A stretch of 64,000 bases of DNA from Phascolomyces articulosus (taxonomy: Eukaryota; Mucoromycota; Mucoromycetes; Mucorales; Lichtheimiaceae): assembly GCA_025677815.1 (NCBI GenBank), contig JAIXMP010000002.1, forward strand, positions 620,001 to 684,000, in the 5' to 3' direction. Both the position numbers and the translations under genes were made by a program. The notes beneath the pieces are model-generated. The model was not told the origin of the DNA. It worked only from the letters and a program-made list of their open reading frames with translations, and ran no database searches. Of the stretch, positions 45,987-58,355 are shown in pieces (the first letter of the stretch is position 1; every line of letters starts with the position of its first letter).

Positions 45987-46956
45987 TTAGACGGTAAATT
46001 CACCATCATTCTTCAAGATGGCTTGATCATACAAATAAAGACCCAAACCTTCACCATGAGTACGTTCAAGTTGGGTAATACCCTTGGCGACCTTTTCAAT
46101 ATTTTTGACACGTTGGGTGAGAGCATTACTCCTACAAATGGTATTATGTATATTATTCGATAAGTATTTTATCCCTTGGTACCAGTGATAGCTTGATGAT
46201 GAATTGCCATTGGGATATAAATAGAAGAGTATCAGGTATTCCAATTACTTTTTTTTTTTTGTTCACTTACTTTAACCAATGTTTCATTTGAGAATCCGTC
46301 GAATTCAAGGCAATTGAAGTAAGATTCAAAAGGGATTTGTTGACATCCTTTTCCAAAGCAAGACTCGCCTCTAATAAGCATTATATATATTTATATTAAA
46401 AAAAAGAAGATCAAATGGAATTAAGGTTTTTAATATCAATTTCTCTCCGTTGATGTTTTGAAAAAAGCATAAACAAAAAAAAAAAAAATAGACATACCCA
46501 CCGCACTGCGAGCAGACGCATACTCGGACTAATTTCCCCGCTCCCCAACTTCGTGTTAGTTTTCATCATTAAAAAAAGGAGTGTATAGAACATAAGATTA
46601 TTATTATTACCATAGGTTGTGGTACCTCTTTCACAAGAGCAATACCACCACGCATTTGTTGATAATCAATAAACGATTGAACGCGTTCACCTTCATGTTC
46701 AGCTTGTTCCAAAAAGTGTTTCACAAGACCCTATAATGTTAATAACCAATGTTGTTGTTGTCAATCTCTTTTTGTTCTTCCAATAGAACAAGAATTGATG
46801 AATTATATTTACAGGTAAAGCAACATCATCGCGATCAAAATAAGCAGCAGTAGAAAGATATTGTTGTTGAGCAATTTGATCAATTTGAATTTGTTGATTC
46901 AGTGCGTTTTCCGATTCAATAGAATAGTTTTGCTTGGCAATAGAAATTTCAACCAT
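45987..46956 (-). CDS. Ferritin with substituted ferroxidase-centre residues, five exons
   Basis: Exons: 46956-46813, 46730-46611, 46528-46498, 46370-46271, 46131-45987. The spliced product is 179 residues, a normal ferritin subunit length. Four helices are recognisable: NALNQQIQIDQIAQQQYLS and AYFDRDDVAL (helix A end), HFLEQAEHEGERVQSF (helix B), LALEKDVNKSLLNL (C), ALTQRVKNIEKVAKGITQLER (D), then GLGLYLYDQAIL. Ferritins form 24-subunit iron-storage cages. Compared with human H-ferritin numbering, the centre is E27 to D26, Y34 kept (Y33), E61 to H60, E62 kept (E61), H65 to R64, E107 kept (E99), Q141 to R139. Several iron ligands are therefore changed, and catalysis may be reduced or different. 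Ferritins are rare among fungi but known from zygomycetes, which supports the taxonomic guess. Confidence 0.9.
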
Positions 46957-47507
46957 GATTGAATAGTTAATAAGAGTGGGGGGTGGATAAAAGAAAAGAA
47001 TAAAGAGAAAGAGCTGTAAAAAGTTTTTCTTTTCTTTTTTTTCTCAACCTTTTTGTCTCTTTTTAAATGCTTGTTATGATCACGAATTGTTTGAAACGCT
47101 TTCCGAGAATATGAGACAGTCGTGCAACCAAAACAAAGATGTGTTCTAAATGTGTGTGTATATATGTGTACGTGGAAGTAATTTTCAATGATCCCTTTTA
47201 ATGTGAATTTTTTCTTTTTTGTTTAAACGCGTTCTTCATTCACATCCCAATATTGTTTGTTTATATTTATGCTACTAAAAAAAAGTATATAAACCAACAA
47301 CCTGAATTACACGAGGAAAGAAAAGGTTTTTCTTTTTCCTCCCCAAAAGTCACTTTTGATAAAATCAATTGACACATGAACAATACACTCTTCTATTACC
47401 TATATATCAAGATCATCTATTATTGATTTTAGCTTGTTGTTTCAACTTTTTATTATTTTTGACCTGAACTATAAAGAAGAGGAGATATCCATATATTATG
47501 TGTTTGT

Positions 47508-47542
<35 letters not shown>

Positions 47543-47620
47543 GAAATTAGAGTATGTTCAAAAGATTCATTATGTTTGTTGGTCAGGTCCCAAAGAAAAA
47601 AGAAAGCTGTTATTATTTGC
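46957..47620. other. Spacer with AT microsatellite
   Basis: Upstream DNA of ferritin and 3' flank of the small gene. Holds an (AT)n run at about 47511-47540. No stem-loop resembling an iron-responsive element was noticed in the leader. Confidence 0.5.
47511..47540. repeat. AT dinucleotide microsatellite
   Basis: Fifteen uninterrupted AT units. Confidence 0.9.
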
Positions 47621-48155
47621 TTAATGATACTTGTTATCTTGATGAAACTGTTGTTGCCAATCAACTACACTTGACCACACACAAGTTATATTTCATAGTG
47701 TTGGCCATGCGATAATATAAAGAGAGTGCGTTATATGAAATGTAAAGAAAAAAAAAGCCCAACAAAAGAAGACCGTGAGAAACAATGTACTAGTAGTTCT
47801 AAATGAAATGAAATTATTTTTTTATTACCATAATGACTACTCTTTGTATCGTTCAACAGATATTGTTGATGATGATGACCATTAGTGTTTGAAGTCATGA
47901 TATGATCATAACAACCACCATTGCTACGTGGATATCTATATTGTTGCTATATAATATTATCAAACAAATGATGAAATCAGTTTCTATTACAAAAAAAAAA
48001 CATCATGCACGGGAAGCAAATCTATCCATCAATAAAAAAAAAAGACAAACCATCTTGCTAATATGTCGTGACAATTTATCCACGCGTTGAATATGATCAT
48101 TTTTTGGAATACCGTTTTGAACAAATTGAGTAGTAGAACCAAACCGTGCATCCAT
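47621..48155 (-). CDS. Small hypothetical protein, three exons
   Basis: Exons: 48155-48051, 47946-47829, 47664-47621 (introns 104 and 164 bp). In-frame joining gives an 88-residue protein. I do not recognise it. The N-terminus (MDARFGSTTQFVQNG) is followed by a charged amphipathic stretch DHIQRVDKLSRHISKM; the rest is rich in Gln, His, Asn and Tyr, with a HHHQQ run and the ending DWQQQFHQDNKYH. There is no signal peptide or membrane segment. Support comes from two in-frame GT-AG junctions and the consistent composition. The first donor is GTTTGT, which is weaker than the others here. A nearby alternative 3' end with a hydrophobic tail was considered less likely. Confidence 0.45.
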
Positions 48156-50190
48156 GTTGGAATAATGAAAGAAAAGAAAAGAGTGATTATCGCAAGGTTT
48201 TACTAGCATTTGACTTTTATAAAAAAAAAATCGATTTATTTGACTATATAAAACCTAGATATGGAAACGTGCACAGCAGTTTTTTTTTTATTAGAGAAGA
48301 GAAAAAAAAAAGAAAGAAACATAAAAAAGTCTGTTTCTTTTTCTATTTTATATATAAAAACAACTTTCTTCTACGCTTTTTTTAATAACATGTTGTATTT
48401 ACAACAACTACAATAGCAATGAATTGTCATGGTATTTTTTTTTTTTTTTACTTACTCGGATTCAAAGCCGATAGTTCGAGTTCTACAAAGGTTCCACATC
48501 CCCTTAAGTAAAATAACATTTTTCATCGATCGCCGAAGATTCCGTTTCAGGTCACACGCATTGATTTTATATTTTTTGTATGTAGTTATCTACTAATTTC
48601 TATACGTAAACTCCATTTATGTATGAACTGACCAAAAGAATGGATAAAAATTCATTACTAATAATCAGCATTCATCGATCGATATACTATTCGTATTCTT
48701 GGGAAAAAAAATCAAGAATTTTGTAAATGCATAAATTTTGACACGAAGATCCAGAACGATGATTCTAAAATAAAATTTACAGCCAAATGAAAAAAAAAAA
48801 TCTGCTGACACTCAACAAGAGCAGTCCAATGTCATTCTTCCTTATTAATTTATCGAAATAGGGATTTTTAGGCTCAAGATATTTTTTTTTTCTTCACAAC
48901 ACCACGGGACCTTCTGTTTTCATTGGGCGTCTAAATAACAACACCACATCCCATGTTTGTTTGTTTATTATTTATCGTTTGTATTAGTTTAAAATAAAAA
49001 AAGTAACCGTGCACAGCTGAATCATTCCCTGGATTAACAAGTAACCTACTTCACACACTTTTTATATTACAATTTTCTATAACTAATACCTGTCACATTT
49101 TATTAGTAGCATTTTATGATATGATCTCCTTCCCTTTTGTTGTACACATTGACTTTCTGGTGTTCATGAGAAGACATGTTACCTTTTAATAACTAGTTAC
49201 TACTAGTAGTAAATAAGTCCCAAACTTTCTTTACAATAACATACGAGTTTTGTTCGAGACTCCAACATCATTAGTAATACGACAAACAATCCTGTTGTTG
49301 AACCAACATCTATTCCCCGAGTTTTACAACAACAACAACTTTCAAGGGGGCAAAGTTTGTTATACAATATCGTATAGTTACTTATAATTCTATAATGATA
49401 ATAATAATATGACCATTATTGTAAATGTCAACAAAAAAAGTTAACTTTTACTTCTCATCTACCATAAATATTCTATGCTCTTTTTTATTATTATCTATAT
49501 GGATTTAAAATACATGTATATATTATTGAGTCTTTTTATGACGACGTTCATTATCCTATTCGTCCTAATTAATAGGGATTGAAAGTAAAAAATGGGCCAC
49601 TGTAATACCCTGTTTGTTGATATAATATACAGTAATAGGTTGATTTATTACATAGTAACAAGTACAGTTATTAGTATACTAAAGTTTTTTTTTGTTGACA
49701 TGTTTCAATCTTTAACTAGATCAACAAAAATAACTGTTTGAGCCCCTTTTTCTTAATCACCATTGGAATAAGATTTTACATGCATTCGGAAATAAGGATC
49801 CGATGTAATAAAGTTTTTTTTTACAGAATTACATAGAATGGACTGATAATGCACGACGCCAATAATCACAAACAACAACAAAAAGACATTGATAATAATG
49901 ATGCTATATACAGTAAAAAACAAAACGAGTGAGAGAGAAAGAGATAAGGTGATATATAGACAATTTGATTCATTGCGCAGAGGAATAAGAAGAGGGAAGG
50001 GGGAAAGAATGAAGAAATATCAAGAAAGAGTGAAATAAGTTGGATTTTCTAACAAAATGATAGATATAAATCAAAGCTAGGTGGTAATTTAGAGTGACCT
50101 CCGAAAAAAAATATATATAAATATTACTGTTGAACACAAATAAAATTCATTATTGTTATTATTATTAGTTATTATATGGACTATGATTAT
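48156..50190. other. Gene-poor spacer of 2 kb
   Basis: No ORF or RNA gene supported. AT-rich, with A/T homopolymers. Confidence 0.55.
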
Positions 50191-51834
50191 TTATTGTTGT
50201 TCTTGTCGTTTCCATTCGACAAATTCATCCAACAGTACTGGCCCTAATATATAAATAGAGTATAATAGCAAATTAATTACCATTCTCCCGAGATAGGTAA
50301 TTATCTCAATCCTTAATCCAAAATAAAATAGACTTACATGCAGACATTTCATCATAATCCGATAAATCACTGGATACAGTCAATATAAATTCCAGGAAAC
50401 TTTGCCATTGGTCACGATTAATCACTTTGACAGGTTTCTTTTCCTGTTAAAAAGTAGATTTTATTAGTCATCCTATTGCCAAGGCAATATTTTTTTTTCC
50501 TTACCTGTAAGAATTGAATAAATTCAGCAACAATGGGGAATTGTTGACCCATCATCATGGACCATAATACACATGCCACCTATTGATATATATGTATATA
50601 CATAAAGATGAATATTCAACATATTCCTCTCCTTCATCCTTTCCTTTTTTTTAAGAAATAAATCCAAAGAATATACGAACATCCACATCCATGCATTTTT
50701 GATCCTTATTTTTTGCGTAGCCAAAAGTGTAACGATACACATCTTTCATTTCATCAGCATCATTTACGACCGCTTCTAAATCAGGACGTTTCTGTTTCAA
50801 TTTCTCCATTGAATCCACTCTATATATTCCAATCATCCATCCATTGACATATTAGTAACGAAAAATAAAGCGCGTTGCTATTTCTATATTTACCTTAATG
50901 TTCGCATGCCTGTCATCCATTCTTCTTTGGAAATATAACCTAGAAAAATTGATTTTTTTTTTTCGTACTAAGCATATGTTGTGTCACATAAATCCAAAAT
51001 TCCCTCTTAATTATTACCCATTGTTTCTGATTTCATTTTCCAAGCAACAACAATGACCAAGACCTAATATATTTTTGCATAAGATTTCAATTGAATTAAT
51101 AACAATTAAGCATGTCAATAATATAGATAAAAATAGAACAACCCCAATTATCATTCCAACACTTACATCTTCTACTGACAATCCTAAATCTTCAAAAAAT
51201 CGTTGTGTGCCTTCGGGTGATATCATATTAGGGGTATCTGGATCCGCATATTGTTCAAACCATCGTTGACATGCTTGTTCATTGATCTTTTATATATATA
51301 CATATTATAAAATTAGAATACTTATCACCAACAAGGAATTTAATTCCTTTCTTATTCATTTCTCGTTTTACCAGTGATCTATGTAATGAAAATTAAATAT
51401 CCAAGTTAACTATTAATGTAACCATTCCAACTTAAAATTATCTATTTGTATAAGCCCGCTCTCTCTCTCTCTCTCTCCCTCTCTCCATATTATAAATCAA
51501 ATAGGTGGGTAATAGCTTTAAGGACTTACTTTGCAGGAACCGAGTGATTTGTATGTGTCGTTGCTGTGGTAGTGGGTAATGGTGGTTTTAATGATGACTG
51601 ATGAGGTTGATGGCCATTGTAAGTCGTTGTGTTCGTGGTGGTTTGTGTTGTTGCTCGAGTAGAAGCATTCAATTTGACATTACTATTGGATCGTTTGGTT
51701 CGTTTTGACGAATGTGTCATACTACTTTGTTTTGCGCCCATGGTGAGAAAGGTATTGGGTTGTTCTTGTGAAATAGAATAGTTAGTGGTTGTTGAATAAG
51801 AATATGAATTAGACCAATGACGCTTCAACGCCAT
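50191..51834 (-). CDS. DCN1: DCN1-like cullin neddylation factor (DCUN1D4/5-like), nine exons with a 7-nt microexon
   Basis: Exons: 51834-51530, 51378-51372, 51286-51167, 51063-51018, 50939-50894, 50819-50681, 50579-50505, 50443-50338, 50243-50191. The product is 298 residues. Residues 1-100 are Ser/Thr/Asn-rich and disordered, with a MGAKQSS sequence at an internal Met. From about 105 it is a complete PONY (potentiating neddylation) domain: CQRWFEQYADPD, GTQRFFEDLGL, VVAWKMKSETMG, SKEEWMTGMRTL, FGYAKNKDQKCMDVD, and the C-terminal AWPVLLDEFVEW that binds cullin. The wording AWPVLLDEFVEW is closest to DCUN1D4/5. It lacks a visible UBA domain. It should help Ubc12 attach NEDD8 to cullins. The 7-base exon (ATCACTG) has good flanking AG and GTAAAA and is required to keep frame. 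Confidence 0.93.
51459..51483. repeat. CT microsatellite in intron 1 of the DCN1-like gene
   Basis: CTCTCTCTCT-type run between exon 1 and the microexon. Confidence 0.85.
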
Positions 51835-51851
51835 TTAACGAGGGAATATAG

Positions 51852-51885
<34 letters not shown>

Positions 51886-54666
51886 AGAGAGATATTCTAT
51901 TTTATGAAAAAAATAGAATAACCCCACCAGCTAAACAACAACAGCCACTTGTACAAAAAAAAGGTACAATGCAGAGACTCAATGCTTTTTTTATAAGAAT
52001 ACCAGGGAAAAAATACACACGCAGCAAAAAAGCGCGGAGCAAATAAAAAATGTGCTGTGAAAAAAAAAAGGCACACAACAGCACACGTAAACGATTATCA
52101 ATTCAACACATTTTTTAATATGTTGTGTAAAAAAGGTGGCACATACATTCAACTTTTTGTGACGCCATCATTTGTGTTCAAATATGCACTTCTTCTCTTC
52201 ATTACACAGTAATAGTGGAAACTAAAAAAATGTCCTATACTCTTTCCAATTTCGTTGGGTTAGAAATGCCTTTTAAAAAAACATTTATAAATAATGCGCA
52301 TGGAAAAGAAATTCGGGATGATCGGAAAAGTCGGATTTTTGGCTTGGCAGTGAAGAAAAAAAAAACGAGTCTAAAGATTTTTTTTTTATAACACAGCCCG
52401 TTTCTTCGATAAGGTGTCATTTATTTTTATCAAAAGTTGATATGGCTCAGCCTATTCTTTTAACACGTTGATCATAGTCGTATTAGTTAACAATTTAATT
52501 AGTATCAGGGGATGAATAATGGCAAAGAAATGGTTTGCTTATGTCGATTGATAACTGAAATTTGAAGCATAAAATGCTCTTTGCTTGCTATTGGATTGGC
52601 ATATATATAAAGGAACCAAGCTTTCATTTCATAGCCTTTTTTTTTTTATAAAAGTAAAAAAATATTAATGTTAACAAGAGTACCTTTCTTACTAATATTC
52701 ATTTGTATATTTGTGTTTTTGATGATATACCAAAAGCATTTTTTAATCCACATCTCATGTATCAGGCACTATGATAAGAAATTCAGGTAACTATTTGAGC
52801 TAATCCATGGTCTAAAATTTGCCAGCGTGTAAAAGCAATATATTGTGAAGGGCGAATGGCTTTATTATAGCTTCTTTGTTAGACTGACATAAAGAACTGA
52901 CTTAGAAACCTTTTCATACACACATTGTTGACTTGAACAATATACGCACAGCAATTGGTTGGTTGAAAATGGTTTTCAGATGTAAGTGTTGTGAGCCCAT
53001 GACTTTTATTATATATTACTGTCGTCAAACCAATATTCATGTAGCAAAATGATGTAATTTGCGTGGAGGGGTTAGGTTGAATCATCTATGCAAAAAAATA
53101 AATAAAAAGGAAATATGGTATCGTATACCATTAGATGTAATATTTTTTTTTCAATTACTACCTATCGTTGATTATGCTCAGGTCAAGGACAATATGTAAT
53201 GTATGTTTATATAACACGTTTATGGGGGATAAAAGATACTGGCGCATATAATGACCATACGGTATGTAGAACATGTACATATTCAGTGCACTGAATATCA
53301 CTGGTAAGAGCTAGATAGGACCGTTCCTATTGTGGAAATATATATATATATATATATAATTCTCTCAACGACTGGAATCCTTTGTATCGTGAGGTGACGT
53401 ATTATTTTACTAATCAGCAGAGAGGGATTCAATGGTGGTACTAAGATTTCTCTTTGATGTGATCTGATTGAATTGCTAAGAAAGTCTTTTCTATTCTCCT
53501 TCAAAAACCCAAACACTTTTGACTGGATGATCATTGTTATATTTTCGCTTAAGACTTGTCATCTATGTCCTTGATCAACAATTTTTTTTTGTTTTGTTGA
53601 AATATTTTTGAAACTTCCATATCAAGTTATAAAAAAAGGTTTACTGTGAGGATTTGGTCGAGTTAGTGAAAATAATAATGTTTGGCTGTTACTTGCAAGT
53701 TGTTGTACGAATACCCAATGGATACACTTCTTTGAAGTTTTTTTTTTTTTTCGTGTACGTAATCTCTTTTGTTTAATGACATAATGCTACTTTTTTTCGA
53801 CAACTCAATGCATTGATGTGCATCTAAGCTATTAACAAGTCGTTTTTTCCTTATTTTACAATGGGAAAAATATAGAAAACTAGGAATTGCTCCTTTTTTG
53901 ACTAAACAGTAAAAATAAGCTGTCCCTTTTATAAAAGAAGGAGAATTAATGCAAAAACAGAAAGAAGTACAACTGAGCTGATATTTCATCAAAAAAAAAG
54001 TAGCCTTGTTTGTTTTAGAAAAAAACTAAAATATACATGTGCGTGCACCGGTACAGCATAATTTACTTATAATACGCATGTAACAAAATACAACAACGCT
54101 AACGGCTTGTAGAGTAAATATTTATGTACATGATGTAGTACCCAACGACCATATTGGTGTTGTTGTTAATCAGATCTTCTTCTCTATTTGTTATAATAAA
54201 TGGAATTTATTAAGCATAATTCAAATTGTAACTTATAAATTTCATGTCAGTTCATTACAAAACAGAAGAGATGGTGATTTATTCTATAACCCATGACCTA
54301 CCAAAAAATGACGCAGTTTCACTTGTACAAAAAAAAAAAAGGTTCAGAAAATTAAGGTCTGTTCTTTTTGTCTTTTTTTCTTTCTTACCCCATAAACATA
54401 AACATAAACAAAACAAAACTATCACCACCCCCCAATATCTCCCTTATATCTAGTCCAACTTGTATAAAAAAGACAGATAAACATTTCTTGTTATTATGAT
54501 ATATCGTCCGTAGCTCTTGTACCAAAATGAACAAGTGAATGTATCAATTAAAAACCCGCGAATAAAAGATAGATAGAAACGCGCATCCTCAGTGGTCAAA
54601 TGTATAAATATATATTTTCTTTATTTGTCAATATATATTATTTATACAGAATCGTTTCTGAAGAAA
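51835..54666. other. Gene-poor spacer of 2.8 kb
   Basis: Starts with a (GA)n run at about 51860-51885 in the leader of the DCN1-like gene. The minus strand at 52880-53990 has several protein-like open stretches (for example 53663-53992, 109 codons) with no recognised motif and no consistent joins; they could be remnants of a decayed gene. Nothing else is supported. Confidence 0.45.
51860..51885. repeat. GA microsatellite
   Basis: Thirteen GA units, 26 bases upstream of the DCN1-like start (a CT run on the coding strand). Confidence 0.85.
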
Positions 54667-55239
54667 ATGACACGCATCTTGATTTCATTGATCCCATGTG
54701 TCATTGGAATTCTTTATTATTATTTGTCAACAACACAACCTGAATTCAAATACAAGGCGTGTCAAGATCTTGAACGTATCCTACAACCCGCAGGGACCAT
54801 TTTGCTTCATAACAATATAAAGAACGTGGTATGTCCAGTGGAAGAAACACTTTTAGTGTTTAAACCCGATGGGGTCATTCACAAGGCCATGGTAATGGAC
54901 CAACTCCATGAGAATTATGGGTTTCAAGTGGTCCAAGCCAAATCCGTTCATATGACGAAAGAGATGGTGGATCGTTGGTACCACGAATTGCGCAGCAAGG
55001 ATTTTTATCCAGAGTTACAACATTATCTGACAAGGGGACCGTGTTATGCCGTTCTTTTAAAACGCGTGGATGCGATTCGTGGATTACGTTATTGGGTAGG
55101 CCCGACCGATCCTGGGAAAGGCAAGTTAGTAGCCCCTTGGTCTATTCGTGCTCATATTGGTACCTCTATTCAAGAAAATGCAGTTCATGCAAGTGATTCA
55201 AAACAAGCTGTTGAACGTGAAAAAGCTATTTTATTTTAA
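54667..55239 (+). CDS. Membrane-anchored nucleoside diphosphate kinase-like protein (NME5/6-like)
   Basis: 190 residues from the first in-frame ATG (54667); the frame upstream has no ATG. Residues 4-22 form one hydrophobic helix (ILISLIPCVIGILYYYL), so the protein is probably anchored with the kinase domain outside the lipid. The NDPK fold starts near residue 58: FKPDGV (catalytic Lys), YGFQVV, WYHELR, GPTDP, APWSIRAHIG, and the active-site block NAVHASDS with phosphate-accepting H174. All nucleotide-contact positions I can align (Lys, Tyr, Arg, Thr, Arg, Asn, His) are kept. The APWSIRAHIG and GPTDP forms match group II (NME5/NME6-type) NDPKs better than the canonical hexameric enzyme. NDPKs move gamma-phosphate between NTPs; group II members often show little activity. 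No intron. Confidence 0.85.
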   Translation: MTRILISLIPCVIGILYYYLSTTQPEFKYKACQDLERILQPAGTILLHNNIKNVVCPVEETLLVFKPDGVIHKAMVMDQLHENYGFQVVQAKSVHMTKEMVDRWYHELRSKDFYPELQHYLTRGPCYAVLLKRVDAIRGLRYWVGPTDPGKGKLVAPWSIRAHIGTSIQENAVHASDSKQAVEREKAILF

Positions 55240-56075
55240 AAAAGATAAGAATAAAAAGATAAGAAAACCCATCAAAAAGAAGAAGCAGGATACTTGTTAT
55301 TTTTTTTTAGTGTTTATAGTAAATGAGAATTTTTCTCATTGGTGAGAAGGCATATGAGGGTTTTAGTTTTAGAAGGGGGACTAAAAAGAAGGGGGAGAAA
55401 CCAAATGGTTTTATTATAATAATAAATGGGGGAGAATAGCGTTGGATTTTATGAGATTTTTTATTCCTATACACATGATTTATATATAATTACTTATTGA
55501 ATCATGTTATCTCTTATTACGCAATTCTATATATAAAATGTCTATCAAAAAAAGTGACGATTCTTATAAAAAGGATCCTTTTATATATAAAAAAGATCAT
55601 TTTTTTTAAATATACTACTGGTTATAGAAATTCAAAAATGAACAAAAACCAGAATTAGGGGCAAATTCTCTTTTGCAATGAACGGAAAGTAAGAATGATT
55701 GGTCAATTGAAAGGGGGGAGGAGGGGAGAGAGATTCCGAAAATGATAACACATAAGCTAAAAAGCGGGCGTTATTTGTTATTTGCAATTGAATACGACTG
55801 TACCTGAATCTCGAAAAGGAAATTTTGGTATCAATAAAGAGAAAATTAAGTCATCGTGTGTCTATGCTAGTCAGTCAGCGTGAGATGTGTGTTGAATAGC
55901 TCTTTTTTCTATCTCGTTTTTTAACACAGAAAAATTTTACATATAAATAAGAGTCATATTTAAATCCGATTTTGATTTTCTTCCTCTTTTTTTATTATTT
56001 TTATTTTTATATTATTATTCATATATTTTTTAAAACCTATTATTCTATAATTATTCCTATTATTATTACATTATT
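55240..56075. other. Spacer between NDPK-like and PQ-loop genes
   Basis: AT-rich. Purine-rich patches (55380-55440, 55710-55735). No ORF supported. Confidence 0.6.
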
Positions 56076-57627
56076 ATGACGGAATGCGATGCTACTGAAG
56101 GATATATAAATTGGATACACGTATGTTATTATTATTTTCATTTCATTCTTATTTTTCAAAACGATGGAACATATATTACAACTATATTTTCTTTCATTAT
56201 CGAAACCGTTTTTAATAATAAAATAATAAAAATAAAATACAGTTGATATTTGGTGATTGTGTATATACAACACAAGAGGCTATCAGTTTACTACTTGGTT
56301 ATATTTCCATCTTATGTTGGTTAAATGCACAACTTCCGTATGTACCTTTTTTTTTAATATATATATATATACATTTATATTTCTTTGTTGTCGTAACCGA
56401 CATATTACCCAAATGACGTGAGAAAAAAAAAGAAGTAAAGGCGGGGTAGTAAAAAGAAGTAATAAGAAAAACTGATTATGATTCTATTTTATATATAAAA
56501 AAAAATAGCCAAGTGATAGAAAATTATAAGATTGCTTCAGTTGATTCTCTTAGTATCAATTTTTTGTCCATATGGTTAGCAGGTAAAGAGGTCATCCCCC
56601 CACACTCTCAGAGATACCCCACTCTAATCCTACACATACATGTCCTACATCTTATGCAGTGGAACCATCAAAAAAATAAAAATAAACCCCCAGGATTTTT
56701 GTTCCCCATGAACTGACATCACCTATCCTCAAATCATTCATTCATACGTTACGTTCAAAAACGTGATGTATCTAATCCTATCTAAGTATATATAAACTTA
56801 TCTATAAATTATTATTATAATGATCAATAGGGGATACGGCTAATCTCATTGGTTGTATTTTAACAAACCAATTGCCATTTCAACGATATCTTGGAACCTA
56901 TTTTGTTTTTATTGACTTGACTTTATTGGCACAATGGATCTATTATACTGCCAAATCTAGAAAAAGTCGATCCTCCAAAAAACGAACAACGACACCAGAT
57001 GACGCACTTTCGCGTGTATTTCAACATCCGTCAGCCCGAACGCCTTTATTAATTGAAGGCAAATCTTTGGAAGATGAATTAGCTCCTTATTCTGCTAACT
57101 CTTCTCCAAGTAAATGGTATACATTAAATGATACAACCAATACCAATAAAACCTTGATGGTGATCATGTTGCTTGGTTTCCGTTTCATGACAACCACTAC
57201 TAGTACCTTAACAACAACATCAACAGCCAGTGATAATATCGACATGGATCCAGGGTTTACAATTCAAGATAATGCACTCGTGATTGGTCGTATCTTTGCT
57301 TGGATTTGCACCACACTCTATCTTATGTCGCGTGTCCCACAAATTTATAAGAACCATAAACGAAAGTCGATTGATGGTTTATCGCCTACTTTGTTTATCT
57401 GCGCCGCATTGGGAAATTTGACTTACACAGCCAGTATTTTATCGAATCCAAATCAAACAACAGCTTCTTTGGTAGAAGCCATTCCTTATCTTATTGGTAG
57501 TTCTGGTACTTTATGTTTTGATTTCACCATCTTTTGTCAATTTTTATATTATTGGAGACAAAAGAGTAAATATCAACAATTACAACAACATGATCCCGAA
57601 AACCAACAACAACAACACCAACAATAA
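56076..57627 (+). CDS. PQ-loop transporter (vacuolar/lysosomal amino-acid exporter type), four exons
   Basis: Exons: 56076-56120, 56243-56337, 56509-56582, 56831-57627; 336 residues. It has two PQ-loop repeats. The first PQ (P47-Q48) is built across an exon junction and is followed by VIENYK and DSLSINFLSIWLAGD. The second (P241-Q242, VPQIYKNHKRKSIDGLSP) follows RIFAWICTTLYLMSR. About seven transmembrane helices are expected, with a long hydrophilic loop (residues 110-165) rich in Lys/Arg and Thr. The pair of PQ motifs with S.DGLS fits the YPQ/PQLC2 family, which exports cationic amino acids from vacuoles or lysosomes. The C-terminus is a Gln-rich tail. Confidence 0.9.
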
Positions 57628-58355
57628 TCAATCCAGTCTAAACCTCACAAGGCTATTTTTTCCTAAATTGAAATTATTATAAATGAAAGTGAATACCTTA
57701 TCTCCCTTTTCACTTCTCTTTCACCATTATATATTTTATATTATATACACCATCACCTTAATTTCCCTTCATTGACATCGCATCTCCTCACTCCGTTTTG
57801 CACACATTCAACCCTTATATATATATAACTCATTATAGTAGCATTATATTAATTCACACAGAAATCCGATTATCCAGCCCATCTTTGTACATAGATTTTT
57901 TTTCACATTTTTTTTCCCGGTCACAGCCACACTCTTTACCTTTTGCACAACCCATCAACTACCACAAACAAATAAACATTACAAAAAATAACAACAATAT
58001 AATAATATATATTATAAATAGTTTATTATGATATCAATTGGATTTAAAGAAGTGTAGAAAGAGACAAGAAAGGGCTGATTTTGAAATAAAAGAGGTGTAG
58101 AAATGTCGAATAGGTTCTCAGCTGCATTTTTTTTTTACCCAGTTTCTTCCACCATTTCTTTTCCTGTAATATTCATATATATTTTTCACAACAGGGCTTT
58201 TCTATTTTCACCCTTCTTTTTCTTATCATTTAACTTTATATTTATGTTGTCGTTATTCTTATAGCCTTTATATTCTCTTTTTCTCTCTCTCTTTTTTTTT
58301 GTAATAAAAAAAGAATAATAACAATAAAAAAAAACGTACAAACCCATTCTAATCC
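57628..58355. other. Spacer between PQ-loop and glycosyltransferase genes
   Basis: T/C-rich and AT-rich leader and trailer DNA. No supported gene. Confidence 0.6.

Noticed and set aside
47665..47800. Hydrophobic tail for the small 88-residue protein
   Set aside because: It needs a 33-base intron, shorter than any other here; the acceptor at 47665 gives a normal intron and a clean end.
48440..48530. tRNA-like GTTCGA word
   Set aside because: The flanks do not form acceptor or anticodon arms and no A box is present.
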